NCBI GenBank assembly: GCA_022072095.1
Contig: JAJVIJ010000012.1
Location: 86,248 to 150,247, forward strand
Direction of reading: 5' to 3'
Length of the DNA: 64,000 nucleotides
DNA from: Rhodocyclaceae bacterium
GTDB taxonomy: Bacteria > Pseudomonadota > Gammaproteobacteria > Burkholderiales > Rhodocyclaceae
Shown: positions 24,685 through 33,934 of the stretch, in pieces
How positions within the stretch are numbered: position 1 is the stretch's first letter
Layout: the number at the start of each line of letters is the position of its first letter
Translations under genes and position numbers: made by a program
The notes under the pieces: generated by a model
Told to the model about the DNA's origin: nothing
The model's database searches: none
Seen by the model: only the letters and a program-made list of their open reading frames with translations

Positions 24685-26028
24685 TCATTCATCGTGGTCC
24701 TTTTCTGAGGATCTGGACGCGGCATCGCGAATGCGCAGGCGAGCGAGCCTGTCGGCGATGCGTGCCTCGAATCCGCGTGCGCTGGGGCGATACCATGGAC
24801 CGGCTTCGACCCCTTCCGGGAGATAGCGCTCTCCGGCCGCGTAAGCATCGGCTTCGTCATGGGCGTAGCGATAGCCTTGGCCATAGCCGAGTCCGCGCAT
24901 GAGAGCCGTCGGCGCATTGCGCAAATGCATCGGTACCGGCCGGCTGACATCGCGCGCGATCTGTCCACGCACGGCCTTGTAAGCCTGATAGACGGCATTC
25001 GATTTTTCGGCGCAGGCCAGGAATATCGCCGCCTCGGCCAAGGCCAGTTCGCCCTCCGGCGAGCCGAGGCGCTCGTACACCGCGCAGGCACCCAGTGCGA
25101 TATCGAGCGCCTGCGGTACCGCCAGGCCGATGTCCTCGACCGCCATGCGGACCAGTCGCCGGCCCAGGTACAGCGGATCGGCGCCGCCATCGAGCATGCG
25201 CACCAGCCAGTAGAGCGCGGCATCCGGGTCGGAGCCGCGAACCGATTTGTGCAGAGCGGAAATCTGGTCGTAAAACATCTCGCCGCCCTTGTCGAAGCGA
25301 CGCAGATCCTGCGCGATGCTTCGCTCGACGAATTCAGGGTTCACCTCGCCCAGCCCGGCAGAGCGTGCGGCATGGCCGAGCAGCTCGACCAGATTGATGA
25401 CTCGCCGGGCATCCCCGTCGGCATGACCGAGCATGCGCAAGCGCGCCGCCTCGGTGATCGCGATTTCGGGAAAGGCGGCCACGCGCGCACGCTCCAGCAA
25501 GCGTGCGAGCTCATCGCTTCCGAGGGCTTCGAGCACATAGACGGTGGTGCGCGACAGCAGCGCCGAGTTCAATTCGAAACTGGGGTTCTCGGTCGTGGCG
25601 CCGATGATCGTGATCAGCCCCTGTTCGACAAAAGGCAGGAATGCGTCCTGTTGTGCCTTGTTGAACCGGTGCACCTCATCGACGAACAGCACGGTGCGCC
25701 GAGCATCGCGTGCGAGCACCTGTTGTGCATGGGCCACCGCGTCCCGAATGTCCTTGACGCCGGCAAACACGGCCGACAGCGCAATGAACTCGGCGTGGCA
25801 GGCACGGGCCAGCAAGTGGGCCAGTGTCGTCTTGCCGACGCCCGGTGGACCCCACAAGATCAGCGAATGCAGCGTGCCGGTCTCGATCGCCACCCTGAGC
25901 GGTCGCCCGGGACCGAGCAGATGCTTCTGCCCGACGAACGCCTCCAGGTCTTGCGGGCGCAATCGTTCGGCAAGCGGCTGCGCCGGCGCGGCCGGTGCGA
26001 ACAAGTCGAGGTTTGTTTCTGGAGGCAT
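24685..26028 (-). CDS. rarA: Replication-associated recombination ATPase RarA (MgsA)
   Basis: The 447-residue AAA+ protein of the clamp-loader clade acts at stalled replication forks. It begins MPPETNLDLFAP and has AERLRPQDLEAFVGQKHLLG, Walker A GPPGVGKTTLAHL, Walker B VLFVDEVHRFNKAQQD and sensor 1 IIGATTENPSFELNSALLSR. The MgsA C-terminal tetramerisation region (MAVEDIGLAVPQALDIALGA) is present. GGAGG does not lie upstream of the start on this strand. ATG 26028 is chosen because it gives the family N-terminus, although the frame stays open as far as 26841. Confidence 0.95.
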   Translation of the reverse strand: MPPETNLDLFAPAAPAQPLAERLRPQDLEAFVGQKHLLGPGRPLRVAIETGTLHSLILWGPPGVGKTTLAHLLARACHAEFIALSAVFAGVKDIRDAVAHAQQVLARDARRTVLFVDEVHRFNKAQQDAFLPFVEQGLITIIGATTENPSFELNSALLSRTTVYVLEALGSDELARLLERARVAAFPEIAITEAARLRMLGHADGDARRVINLVELLGHAARSAGLGEVNPEFVERSIAQDLRRFDKGGEMFYDQISALHKSVRGSDPDAALYWLVRMLDGGADPLYLGRRLVRMAVEDIGLAVPQALDIALGACAVYERLGSPEGELALAEAAIFLACAEKSNAVYQAYKAVRGQIARDVSRPVPMHLRNAPTALMRGLGYGQGYRYAHDEADAYAAGERYLPEGVEAGPWYRPSARGFEARIADRLARLRIRDAASRSSEKDHDE

Positions 26029-26144
26029 TTTGCGGTCGGCCTCGCGGTCGCCTACTGCAACGCGTCGTCGGCAGGCGGTGTTTTTGGCGGGTTTTGCCAG
26101 CCGGACAATGATACAAGTTCGTGACGCGCGCGCACGAAGCGGCG

Positions 26145-26999
26145 TCAGCCGCCCGCGCCTTCGAACAGATTCAGGATGCCATCCAGATCGCTGTGGTCCA
26201 GATTGAAGGTGGCCACCGCGCGCAGTGCCGGTTTGGCACGATAGCCGATACCGATGCCGGCCGCGGCCAGCATGTCGCAGTCGTTGGCGCCGTCGCCGCA
26301 GGCGACGGCCTGGCCGGGGGCGAGGCCTAGCCGTGAGCAGGCCTGCTCCAGCGCACGGCGCTTCGCGGCACCGTCGACGATCGCGCCGAGCACTCGGCCG
26401 GTGACGCGACCGTCCACGATTTCCAGCGCATTGGCATGGGCTTCGTCGAATCCCAGGCGTGTGCGCAGGCGTTCCGTGAAATAGGTGAATCCGCCGGACA
26501 CGAGCACGGTGTGCAGTCCGGCGCGTTTCAGTTCGGCGATCAGTCGCGGCGCACCGGCGCGCAGGCCGAGTCGCTCCGCGTACACCTGGTCGAGCGCGCC
26601 TTGGTCCATGCCGGCGAGCAGTGCGACGCGTCGGCGCAGGCTTTCCGCGAAATCGATCTCGCCGCGCATTGCGGCATCGGTGATGGCGCTGACTTCGGTT
26701 TTTCTGCCACACAGATCGGCGAGCTCGTCGATGCATTCGATGTCGATCAGCGTCGAATCCATGTCGGTCACGAACACGCCGAAGTCGGCGAGCCGCGTAC
26801 CGGTCGGCACATACGCGGCATCGAGCCGGTTGTGCCTGCAATAGTCGGCGACATCCGCCGACCGCTCCACGTTGCGAAAACGCGCCGCGGTCGCCGAGAG
26901 CGGTTCGATCGTGTTCGTGTCGAGGTATTGCGCGAGTTCGCGCAGGTGGCGCGGATCGAGATTCGGGCCCTGCACGACCAGATGCCAGCGACCCGTCAT
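26145..26999 (-). CDS. serB: Phosphoserine phosphatase
   Basis: The 284-residue enzyme makes serine from phosphoserine, the last step of the phosphorylated pathway. An N-terminal ACT-like region of about 75 residues precedes the HAD domain: motif I FVTDMDSTLIDIECIDELA with the nucleophile Asp, motif II LVSGGFTYFTERL, and motif III/IV ACGDGANDCDMLAAAG. The ATG overlaps the last four bases of the DAHP synthase gene, so the two are coupled. Length and motifs are typical. Confidence 0.95.
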   Translation of the reverse strand: MTGRWHLVVQGPNLDPRHLRELAQYLDTNTIEPLSATAARFRNVERSADVADYCRHNRLDAAYVPTGTRLADFGVFVTDMDSTLIDIECIDELADLCGRKTEVSAITDAAMRGEIDFAESLRRRVALLAGMDQGALDQVYAERLGLRAGAPRLIAELKRAGLHTVLVSGGFTYFTERLRTRLGFDEAHANALEIVDGRVTGRVLGAIVDGAAKRRALEQACSRLGLAPGQAVACGDGANDCDMLAAAGIGIGYRAKPALRAVATFNLDHSDLDGILNLFEGAGG

Positions 27000-28069
27000 C
27001 GCACCCTGACCATCATCTGGTGAGCCTCGCGGATCATCGCGGCCGTCGCGTCCCAGTCCAGGCAGGCGTCCGTGACCGAGCAGCCATAGCGCAGCTCCGC
27101 AAGATCGGCCGGGATCGGCTGGTTGCCGGCCTCGATGAAACTCTCGATCATGGCGCCGACGATCGCACGCCGGCGCGGATCGGGATTGTCGCGCAGTTGG
27201 TTGATCACATCCGCGAGCACGCGCGGTTGCAGCTCCGGCTTCTTGTACGAGTTGGCGTGCGAACAGTCGATGACGATGTTCGCGGCGAGTCCGGCCTTCT
27301 TCAATGCCTCGGTCGCGATGGCAACGCTGACGCTGTCGTAGTTCGGTCGGCCGCCGCCGCCGCGCAGCACGAGATGGCCATAGGGGTTGCCGCGCGTGCG
27401 GATGATCGCGGACCGGCCTTGGCTGTTCACGCCGAGAAAGCTGTGCGCCTGCGCGGCCGACAGAATCGCATTGATCGCGACCTCGAGGCTGCCATCGGTG
27501 CCATTCTTGAAGCCGACCGGTGTAGAGAGGCCGGAAGCCATTTCGCGGTGGGTCTGCGATTCCGAGGTGCGCGCGCCGATCGCGGTCCAGGAAATCAGGT
27601 CGCCGAGGTATTGCGGCGAGATCGGGTCCAGTGCTTCGGTGCCGGCCGCAAGACCCAGTTCGGCGACCTGGCGCAAGAATGCGCGCGCACGTTCCATGCC
27701 GGTTTCGATATGGAAGGAGTCATCCATGTGGGGATCGTTGATGAATCCTTTCCAGCCGACGGTGGTGCGCGGCTTTTCGAAGTACACGCGCATCACCAGG
27801 TAGAGCGTGTCGGCGACCTCCATGGCGAGTGCCTTGAGCCGGCGGGCGTAGTCGTAGCCGGCGACCGGGTCATGGATGGAGCAGGGGCCGACCACCAGAA
27901 ACAGTCTGGGGTCCTGGCGGTCGAGAATGCGCTTGAGTGTCAGCCGGCCCTCGATGACCGTGCGCGCGGCCGCTTCCGAAAACGGCACGCGTGCCTTGAT
28001 CTCCTCGGGCGAGGGCATCAGGTCGAATGCGCTGACGTTGAGGTCTTCGAGTTCGGAGGCGGTGGTCAT
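26996..28069 (-). CDS. aroG: 3-deoxy-D-arabino-heptulosonate 7-phosphate synthase (class I)
   Basis: The 357-residue enzyme starts the shikimate pathway from PEP and erythrose 4-phosphate. Motifs include LFLVVGPCSIHDPVAGYDYA (metal-binding Cys), YFEKPRTTVGWKGFINDP, GFKNGTDGSLEVAINAI and VIDCSHANSYKKP (metal-binding His). This is the AroF/G/H class. AAGGA lies nine bases before ATG 28069, making it better spaced than ATG 28075. Which aromatic amino acid inhibits it cannot be told safely. It follows mfd by 37 bases. Confidence 0.95.
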   Translation of the reverse strand: MTTASELEDLNVSAFDLMPSPEEIKARVPFSEAAARTVIEGRLTLKRILDRQDPRLFLVVGPCSIHDPVAGYDYARRLKALAMEVADTLYLVMRVYFEKPRTTVGWKGFINDPHMDDSFHIETGMERARAFLRQVAELGLAAGTEALDPISPQYLGDLISWTAIGARTSESQTHREMASGLSTPVGFKNGTDGSLEVAINAILSAAQAHSFLGVNSQGRSAIIRTRGNPYGHLVLRGGGGRPNYDSVSVAIATEALKKAGLAANIVIDCSHANSYKKPELQPRVLADVINQLRDNPDPRRRAIVGAMIESFIEAGNQPIPADLAELRYGCSVTDACLDWDATAAMIREAHQMMVRVR

Positions 28070-28106
28070 GATCATCGTTCCTTGCAGGGTGGCCCGCTGA
28101 AAGCGC

Positions 28107-31100
28107 TCAGCTCGGCAGGGCCGCGCGTCGCGCGGCCGGTTTCGTCGTGTCCGGGTCGATGCGTGCGAGCAGCGCACGGGTCGCGGCAAGCCGGCCATCG
28201 AGGTCGGTGCTCGGCTCCTGCCAGACGAGTTTGTCGGAGCCGGTCAGGCGTAGCGTACGGTCATTTTGCATCAGCGCAATGATGCGGCCCGGGTCCACCG
28301 GCGTGTCCGGTCGAAACACCAGCTGGACGCGGTTGTCGTTGGCATCGATCTTGGCGATGCCAAGCGCGCGTGCGCGCAACCGCAGCCCGTGTGTGGCCAG
28401 CAGCACGCGGGTGGGCGGCGGCAGCGCGCCGAAGCGGTCGATGAGCTCTTCGCGTATCCGTGCCAGGCTGTCGTCATCCTCGCTGTGGGCCATGCGCTTG
28501 TACAGCACCAGGCGCTCGTGCACGTCCGGGCAATAGTCATCGGGCAGCAGCGCCGGCAGGTGCAGATTGACCTCGGCGATCACGGCAAGCGGCGCATCGA
28601 GGTTGGGCTCGCGTCCGGACTGGAGGTCGCGGATGGCCTGCTTGAGCAGGTCGGTGTAGAGCGCAAAACCGACTTGCTGCATTTCGCCACTCTGGTTTTC
28701 GCCCAAGAGTTCGCCGGCACCGCGAATCTCCAGATCGTGCATGGCCAGATAGAAGCCGGAGCCTAGCTCCTCCATGGACTGGATCGCTTCCAGGCGGCGC
28801 GCGGCCTGGGCCGTCGGCTTGCCCGCGGCATCGACGAGCAGGTAGGCGTAGGCCTGGTGGTGCGAGCGGCCGACACGGCCGCGCAGCTGGTGCAGTTGCG
28901 CCAGGCCCAGGCGGTCAGCGCGGTCGATGATGATGGTATTGGCGGTGGCGATGTCGATGCCGGTTTCGATGATCGTGCTGCACAGCAGCAGGTTGGCGCG
29001 CTGCTGCGTGAATTCGCGCATCACGCGCTCCAGCTCACGTTCCGGCATCTGGCCATGCCCGACCACGATGCGGGCTTCCGGCAACAAGGCTTCCAGCTCG
29101 GCGCGTGTGCGCTCGATGGTATCGACCTCGTTGTACAGGTAATAGACTTGGCCGCCACGCTTGAACTCGCGCAGCACCGCTTCCCGGATCGTGGCCCGGG
29201 ACCACGGTCGGACGAAGGTCTTGATCGCCAGCCGCCGCGCTGGCGCGGTGGTGATCACGGAGATGTCGCGCAATCCTTCCAGCGCCATGCCCAGCGTACG
29301 CGGGATCGGGGTCGCGGTCAGCGTCAGCAGGTCCACTTCGGCGCGCAGGCTCTTCAGCCGCTCCTTCTGACGCACACCGAATCGATGTTCTTCATCGACG
29401 ATGACCAGCCCGAGGCGCGCGAAGCGCACATCGCTCTGCAGCAGACGATGCGTGCCGATGACGATGTCGCAGCGGCCGGCGGCCAGCTCGGCCAGCGCTT
29501 GAGCCTGCTCGCGCGCACTGCGAAAGCGCGACAGCTCGACGATCCTGACGGGCCAGTCGGCGAAGCGGTCGCGGAAGGTCTGGAAATGCTGCTCGGCGAG
29601 CAGCGTCGTCGGCGTCAGCACCGCCACCTGCCGGCCGCCCATCACGGCCGCGAAGGTCGCGCGCAAGGCGACTTCGGTCTTGCCGAAACCCACGTCGCCG
29701 CAAATCAGGCGGTCCATGGGCTTGCCCGAGCGCATGTCGGCGAGCGTGGCCTCGATTGCCGCCGCCTGGTCGTTCGTTTCGTCGAAACCGAAACCGGCCG
29801 CGAATGCTTCGTAATCCTGTTCCGCATACGAAAAGGCGTGGCCTGCACGCGCACTGCGTTGCGCGTACAAGGCGAGCAATTCGGCAGCCGTGTCGCGCAC
29901 CTGCTGTGCCGCTTCGCGCTTGGCCTTTTCCCACTGCCCAGAGCCGAGCTTGTGCAGGCTGATCTCGTCGCTCGGCAGGCCGCTGTAGCGCTGGATGAGA
30001 TGCAGCGAGGAGACCGGTACGTACAGGCGGTCACCGCCGGCGTATTCGAGCTCCAGGAACTCGGTCTCGCCCTCGCCCAGATCGAGATGACGCAAGCCGT
30101 GATAGCGGCCGATGCCGTGGTCGATATGGACCACCGGGTCGCCGATCTTGAGCTCGGTGAGGTCGCGCAACCAGCCTTCGACCGGTGATGCACGTCCATC
30201 GCGCCGGCGCTGACGCAGACGCGGCGCGGTCGCGTAAAGCTCGGTCTCGGTGACGATCAGCGCGCTGTCGTCGGCCACGCGAAAGCCGGCGGCGAGCGGC
30301 CCGATCGTGATCGCGAGCCGGCTGGAGTCCTTCGACCAGTCGGCGAAATGATTGCAGGGTTCGGCCGGCAGCTTGTGGAGCGCGAGCATCTCGGCGATGG
30401 TCTCGCGCCGACCCGGCGATTCGGCCACGATCAGCACGCGTCCGGGGAAGGTCTGCAAACGGCTGCGCAGCCGATGCAGCGGATCCTCGGCGCGTCGGTC
30501 GATGGCCAGCTCACCGGTCGGCAGGGTCAGCGCGCCGGCTTCGGTGCCATCCTTGTCCGTGCTTTCGGCCGCACCGCTACGAATGGTGCAGCGCGCAAAC
30601 GCATGCGTGGCGCGAAAAAACTGCTCGGCGTCGAGAAACAGCTCGTCCGGGGGCAGTACCGGGCGGCTGCGATCGCCCCCCAGCAGGCGATGGCGCTCGC
30701 GCGCGTCCCTCCAGAATTCATCGATGGCGGCATCGACCGCGCCATGCAGGACCAGCAGGCTGTCGGCCGGCAGGTAATCGATGAGGGTTTCGGTCTCGCT
30801 GAAAAACAAGGGCAGGTAGTACTCGATGCCCGCGGGCGCGATGCCGTTGGAGACATCCTTGTAGAGGTGGGTACGGCTCGGGTCGCCTTCGAAGCGTTCG
30901 CGAAAGCGGCTGCGGAAGCGGCTCCGGCCGGTCTCGTCCATCGGAAACTCGCGCGCCGGCAGCAAGTGGATCTCGGGCACCGGGTACAGGCTGCGCTGGC
31001 TGTCGATGTCGAAGGTCTTGATGGTTTCGATCTCGGCATCGAGCAAGTCGATGCGGAAGGGCAGCGCCGAACCGCTCGGAAAAAGGTCGATCAGGCCGCC

Positions 31101-31592
31101 ACGCAGCGCATATTCGCCCGGTGCCAGCACCTGCTGGACATGGCTGTAGCCGGCGGTCAGCAACTGCTCGCGAAGCTTGTCGAGATCCAGGCGCTCATGG
31201 CGGCGGATCTTGAAGGCATGCGCAGCCAGGTATGAGCGTGGCGCCAACCGGTAGAGCGCCGTCGTCGCCGCCGTCAGCAACACGTCGAAATCCCGGCGCG
31301 ACACGCGGTAGAGGGTGTCCAGACGCTCGGACACCAGGTCCGGATGCGGCGAGAACGGGTCGTAGGGCAGCGTTTCCCAGTCCGGCAGCAGACACACGCG
31401 CAGGCCGGAATCGAACCAGGCGATTTCCGTCGCCATGCGCTGTGCATCGAGAGGGCTGGCGGCGATGACCGTCACCCCGGCGGAACTGAGTCGGGCAGTC
31501 TGGGCGAGCAGGGCGGAGTCCGCCGATCCGGCCAGTCCGGGCCAATGCAGACGAGAGCCCGAACGTGGCAAGTCCGGGGTGGGCAATTTCAA
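28107..31592 (-). CDS. mfd: Transcription-repair coupling factor Mfd
   Basis: The 1161-residue Mfd removes stalled RNA polymerase and recruits UvrA. Domains in order are a UvrB-like module (residues 1-350), the RNA-polymerase interacting domain around VHIDHGIGRYHGLRHLDLGE (about 500), and the RecG-like translocase with Walker A CGDVGFGKTEVALRA and VIVDEEHRFGVRQKERLKSL. TRCF-specific LTLTATPIPRTLGMALEGLR and the C-terminal UvrA-binding region follow. The start appears to be TTG 31592, with AGGA eight bases upstream; no better ATG is visible. The operon order is mfd, aroG, serB. Confidence 0.96.
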   Translation of the reverse strand: MKLPTPDLPRSGSRLHWPGLAGSADSALLAQTARLSSAGVTVIAASPLDAQRMATEIAWFDSGLRVCLLPDWETLPYDPFSPHPDLVSERLDTLYRVSRRDFDVLLTAATTALYRLAPRSYLAAHAFKIRRHERLDLDKLREQLLTAGYSHVQQVLAPGEYALRGGLIDLFPSGSALPFRIDLLDAEIETIKTFDIDSQRSLYPVPEIHLLPAREFPMDETGRSRFRSRFRERFEGDPSRTHLYKDVSNGIAPAGIEYYLPLFFSETETLIDYLPADSLLVLHGAVDAAIDEFWRDARERHRLLGGDRSRPVLPPDELFLDAEQFFRATHAFARCTIRSGAAESTDKDGTEAGALTLPTGELAIDRRAEDPLHRLRSRLQTFPGRVLIVAESPGRRETIAEMLALHKLPAEPCNHFADWSKDSSRLAITIGPLAAGFRVADDSALIVTETELYATAPRLRQRRRDGRASPVEGWLRDLTELKIGDPVVHIDHGIGRYHGLRHLDLGEGETEFLELEYAGGDRLYVPVSSLHLIQRYSGLPSDEISLHKLGSGQWEKAKREAAQQVRDTAAELLALYAQRSARAGHAFSYAEQDYEAFAAGFGFDETNDQAAAIEATLADMRSGKPMDRLICGDVGFGKTEVALRATFAAVMGGRQVAVLTPTTLLAEQHFQTFRDRFADWPVRIVELSRFRSAREQAQALAELAAGRCDIVIGTHRLLQSDVRFARLGLVIVDEEHRFGVRQKERLKSLRAEVDLLTLTATPIPRTLGMALEGLRDISVITTAPARRLAIKTFVRPWSRATIREAVLREFKRGGQVYYLYNEVDTIERTRAELEALLPEARIVVGHGQMPERELERVMREFTQQRANLLLCSTIIETGIDIATANTIIIDRADRLGLAQLHQLRGRVGRSHHQAYAYLLVDAAGKPTAQAARRLEAIQSMEELGSGFYLAMHDLEIRGAGELLGENQSGEMQQVGFALYTDLLKQAIRDLQSGREPNLDAPLAVIAEVNLHLPALLPDDYCPDVHERLVLYKRMAHSEDDDSLARIREELIDRFGALPPPTRVLLATHGLRLRARALGIAKIDANDNRVQLVFRPDTPVDPGRIIALMQNDRTLRLTGSDKLVWQEPSTDLDGRLAATRALLARIDPDTTKPAARRAALPS

Positions 31593-31621
31593 GACAGCAA
31601 TCCTGACGAGACGGGGGCAGG

Positions 31622-31767
31622 CATTATCCTAGAAACCGCAGTTGGACGCGCCCGATGGTGCGTAGCGATCTCACCCAACAGGCGAAGGCGAGCAAAGGCA
31701 GAAAAGTCAGCGCGCATGCGATGTCCGCAACGGCATGGAGCGGTCAACTGAGGTTTCTAGGATTATG
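31622..31767. repeat. Inverted-repeat-bounded intergenic element (REPIN/MITE-like)
   Basis: CATTATCCTAGAAACC (31622-31637) is matched at 15 of 16 positions by the reverse complement of 31752-31767. The similarity continues inward through CAGTTG, giving about 23 matches in 27. The 146-base unit encodes nothing and lies in the divergent mfd-oxygenase gap. No second copy is in this window. Confidence 0.5.
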
Positions 31768-31846
31768 GGCTTGCCGTATTCGGTGCAGGCTGGCCTCCGC
31801 GCTCGCGGCCGTATGCGTTCGGCCGGGCGTGCGCGCTCACCGAATC

Positions 31847-31852
31847 TATAAT
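31847..31852 (+). promoter_or_regulatory. Minus-10 element placed for a leaderless transcript
   Basis: A perfect TATAAT ends seven bases before the ATG at 31859, so transcription would start at or next to the start codon. No clear minus-35 hexamer is present at the right distance, and there is no Shine-Dalgarno sequence. Confidence 0.5.
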
Positions 31853-31858
31853 CGCCCG

Positions 31859-33001
31859 ATGACTGCGGCCTTTCTCGGTGGACTGTCTCCCGCGCAATTC
31901 CTGCGGCGCCATTGGCAGAAACGTCCCTTGCTCGTGCGCGGCGCGTTTCCCGACATCGATGGGCTGCTCGATCCGGCGGCACTGTTCGCGCTGGCCGCGC
32001 GTGATGATGTCGAATCGCGTCTGGTCGAGCGGCCGGGCGGACGCTGGCGGCTCCGGCACGGACCGTTCGCGCTCGAAGAGCTCAGTGCGCGCACGCGCGC
32101 TCGCCGCTGGACCGTGCTCGTCCAGGGTGTCGATACGATCCACGACGGCGCGCATACCTTGCTGCGGCGCTTCGATTTTCTGCCCTATGCGCGCGTAGAC
32201 GACGTCATGGTCAGCTACGCCACACACGGTGGCGGGGTGGGCCCGCATTTCGATTTCTACGATGTGTTCCTGATTCAGGGCAAGGGGCGGCGGCGCTGGC
32301 GCGTGGGGATGCAGACGTCGCTCGCGCTGGTCGAGGATGCACCGCTGCGCCTGTTGGCCGATTTCCGGCCGGACGAGGAGTGGGTACTGGAGCCGGGCGA
32401 TCTGCTCTACCTGCCACCGTGTTACGCGCACGACGGCATCGCGCAGGGCGAGTGCATGACGTTTTCGGTGGGCTTCCGCGCGCCGGCGGCACAGGAGCTC
32501 GCCGAGGCCTTCCTGGCCTGGCTGCCGGAACGCCTCGCGCTCGCTGGCCGCATCGCCGATCCTGGCCGCCCGCCGACGTCGACACCGGGCGCGATCCCGG
32601 CCGACATGCTGACCATGGCGCAGGGTTTTCTGCGCGGGATCCGCTGGAACGGCGCGCTGGTCGGCGATTTTCTGGGCGAATATCTGAGCGAGCCGAAGCC
32701 GAACGTGTTCTTCGATCCGCCGGCGCGGCCGATGAGCCGATCGCGATTCACCGTGGCCGCAGCGATGCACGGCTTGCGACTCGATCGGCGCAGCCGCCTG
32801 CTCTATCTGCGCGGTCACTACTATCTGAACGGCGAGCAGTTGGCGAGCGCATCGATGCATGCGCTCGGACCGGGCGGGCGTCGGCGATTGCGTCGTCTGG
32901 CGGATCGACGCAGGCTCGCGGCCAGCGCGCTCACCGATGCCGAGGGCGCGTTCTATTACCAGTGCTATCGCGATGGTTTCGTCTGGCTCAACGAGGAATG
33001 A
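31859..33001 (+). CDS. roxA: JmjC/cupin ribosomal-protein hydroxylase (YcfD/RoxA-like)
   Basis: The 380-residue 2-oxoglutarate and iron dependent oxygenase is likely to hydroxylate an arginine of ribosomal protein L16, as E. coli YcfD does. It begins MTAAFLGGLSPAQFLRRHWQ and KRPLLVRGAF. The metal triad is seen in GGGVGPHFDFYDVFLIQGKG (His and Asp) and in YLPPCYAHDGIAQG (distal His). The C-terminal winged-helix half is present. ATG 31859 is chosen by family N-terminus even though the frame is open to 31655. The E. coli substrate role is known; here it is inferred. Confidence 0.9.
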   Translation: MTAAFLGGLSPAQFLRRHWQKRPLLVRGAFPDIDGLLDPAALFALAARDDVESRLVERPGGRWRLRHGPFALEELSARTRARRWTVLVQGVDTIHDGAHTLLRRFDFLPYARVDDVMVSYATHGGGVGPHFDFYDVFLIQGKGRRRWRVGMQTSLALVEDAPLRLLADFRPDEEWVLEPGDLLYLPPCYAHDGIAQGECMTFSVGFRAPAAQELAEAFLAWLPERLALAGRIADPGRPPTSTPGAIPADMLTMAQGFLRGIRWNGALVGDFLGEYLSEPKPNVFFDPPARPMSRSRFTVAAAMHGLRLDRRSRLLYLRGHYYLNGEQLASASMHALGPGGRRRLRRLADRRRLAASALTDAEGAFYYQCYRDGFVWLNEE

Positions 33002-33008
33002 GGTTTCG

Positions 33009-33023
33009 TTGCCGGGCCGGCAA
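33009..33023. terminator. Short GC-rich hairpin between convergent genes
   Basis: TTGCCG (33009-33014) and CGGCAA (33018-33023) pair perfectly around GGC just after the oxygenase stop, facing the convergent prepilin gene. There is no T-run. Confidence 0.3.
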
Positions 33024-33080
33024 GGCCGCTCCCCGGGGCGACGGGCACGTGCGCAGGCCGCCAGCCGTCGATGCCGCGAC

Positions 33081-33761
33081 TCAGAATCCTGCGCAGACGG
33101 TATAGACCGTGGTGTCGTTGACGTCCGCGGCGGCCACCGCGGCGCTGGCGCGGGTCGTGCCGGACGTGGCCTGGATGCTGCCCGTATTCGTCTGGCCATC
33201 GTCCATGGTGGTGTCGATCTGGCGCACATAGCGCCCCTGGATGCCGCCGGTGCATACATAGAACGACGCGCGCATGCCGGCGATCCAGGGTGCGGCCGTG
33301 CCGTCGGAGGCGATGCCGCTTTCGACACCGATGGGGCTGTTCTCGACATTGCGCGGCCCATAACCCACCGCGATCGTGGTGCTTCCCGATGCGAGGTTGG
33401 CGAGCCGGATGTGCTGCCACATCACATAGGTTTCGGCACGATTGGCGTCGTCGTTGGCGTTCCAGTCACCATCGATGCGACCGTTGCCGGGCGTGCAGCC
33501 GGGGGCGCCGGTGGTGCATGCGGCGGCGGCGGCGCCCAGACCGGCGCTGAGTTGCGCCGCGGTCTGATCGCCGGGCAGGGCCCGGAACCGGTCCTGGTAG
33601 GCGTAGACCATCACCGAGGTATTCTTGATTTCACTGACGATGTTTTTCACCTTGGCGCTGTTGATCAGTTCCTGCCCTTTCAGCACGCCCCCCAGCAGCA
33701 GGCCGATGATCACCAGCACGATGGCGATTTCGATCAGCGTAAAACCTTGTTGTCGTTGCAT
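33081..33761 (-). CDS. Type IV prepilin (pilin-like protein with short leader)
   Basis: The 226-residue product begins MQRQQG followed by FTLIEIAIVLVIIGLLLGGV, a class III prepilin signal. A prepilin peptidase would cut after Gly6, leaving Phe1 and the conserved Glu5. The mature protein has an N-terminal assembly helix and a head with two candidate disulfide Cys near ACTTGAPGCTPGNG and a C-terminal Cys in VYTVCAGF. It is separated from the MSHA-like operon by the kinase and cyclase genes and has its own sigma-54 promoter. That suggests it is the major or a highly regulated pilin of that system. Confidence 0.88.
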   Translation of the reverse strand: MQRQQGFTLIEIAIVLVIIGLLLGGVLKGQELINSAKVKNIVSEIKNTSVMVYAYQDRFRALPGDQTAAQLSAGLGAAAAACTTGAPGCTPGNGRIDGDWNANDDANRAETYVMWQHIRLANLASGSTTIAVGYGPRNVENSPIGVESGIASDGTAAPWIAGMRASFYVCTGGIQGRYVRQIDTTMDDGQTNTGSIQATSGTTRASAAVAAADVNDTTVYTVCAGF

Positions 33762-33808
33762 GATTGGAATCAGTCCGGAACGGAGCTTGATTTAGGTATG
33801 AAACGGAC

Positions 33809-33824
33809 AGCAAGACACGTGCCA
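33809..33824 (-). promoter_or_regulatory. Sigma-54 (RpoN) promoter of the prepilin gene
   Basis: Read on the minus strand the site is TGGCACGTGTCTTGCT, which matches the consensus TGGCAC-N5-TTGC with exact GG-N10-GC spacing. The start would lie near 33798, leaving about 37 bases before the prepilin ATG at 33761. Confidence 0.82.
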
Positions 33825-33934
33825 CATTACTTTCCATTGCATCGAGCCGCTGCCGGCCATCCATCGCTGCGCACCGCGATGATCGCGAGGTCCGGCGACA
33901 TCGTGACGAAATGCGCAGTGTCGATAAGCGGACG

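Noticed and set aside
26029..26841. N-terminal extension of the rarA frame by 271 codons
   Set aside because: The extension is antisense-like Arg-rich sequence overlapping serB. RarA proteins begin close to the chosen ATG 26028.
27020..30188. Long plus-strand open frames opposite the DAHP synthase and mfd genes (for example 27020-28282 and 28857-30188)
   Set aside because: Their products are low-complexity and lack motifs, while the minus-strand proteins show full family signatures.
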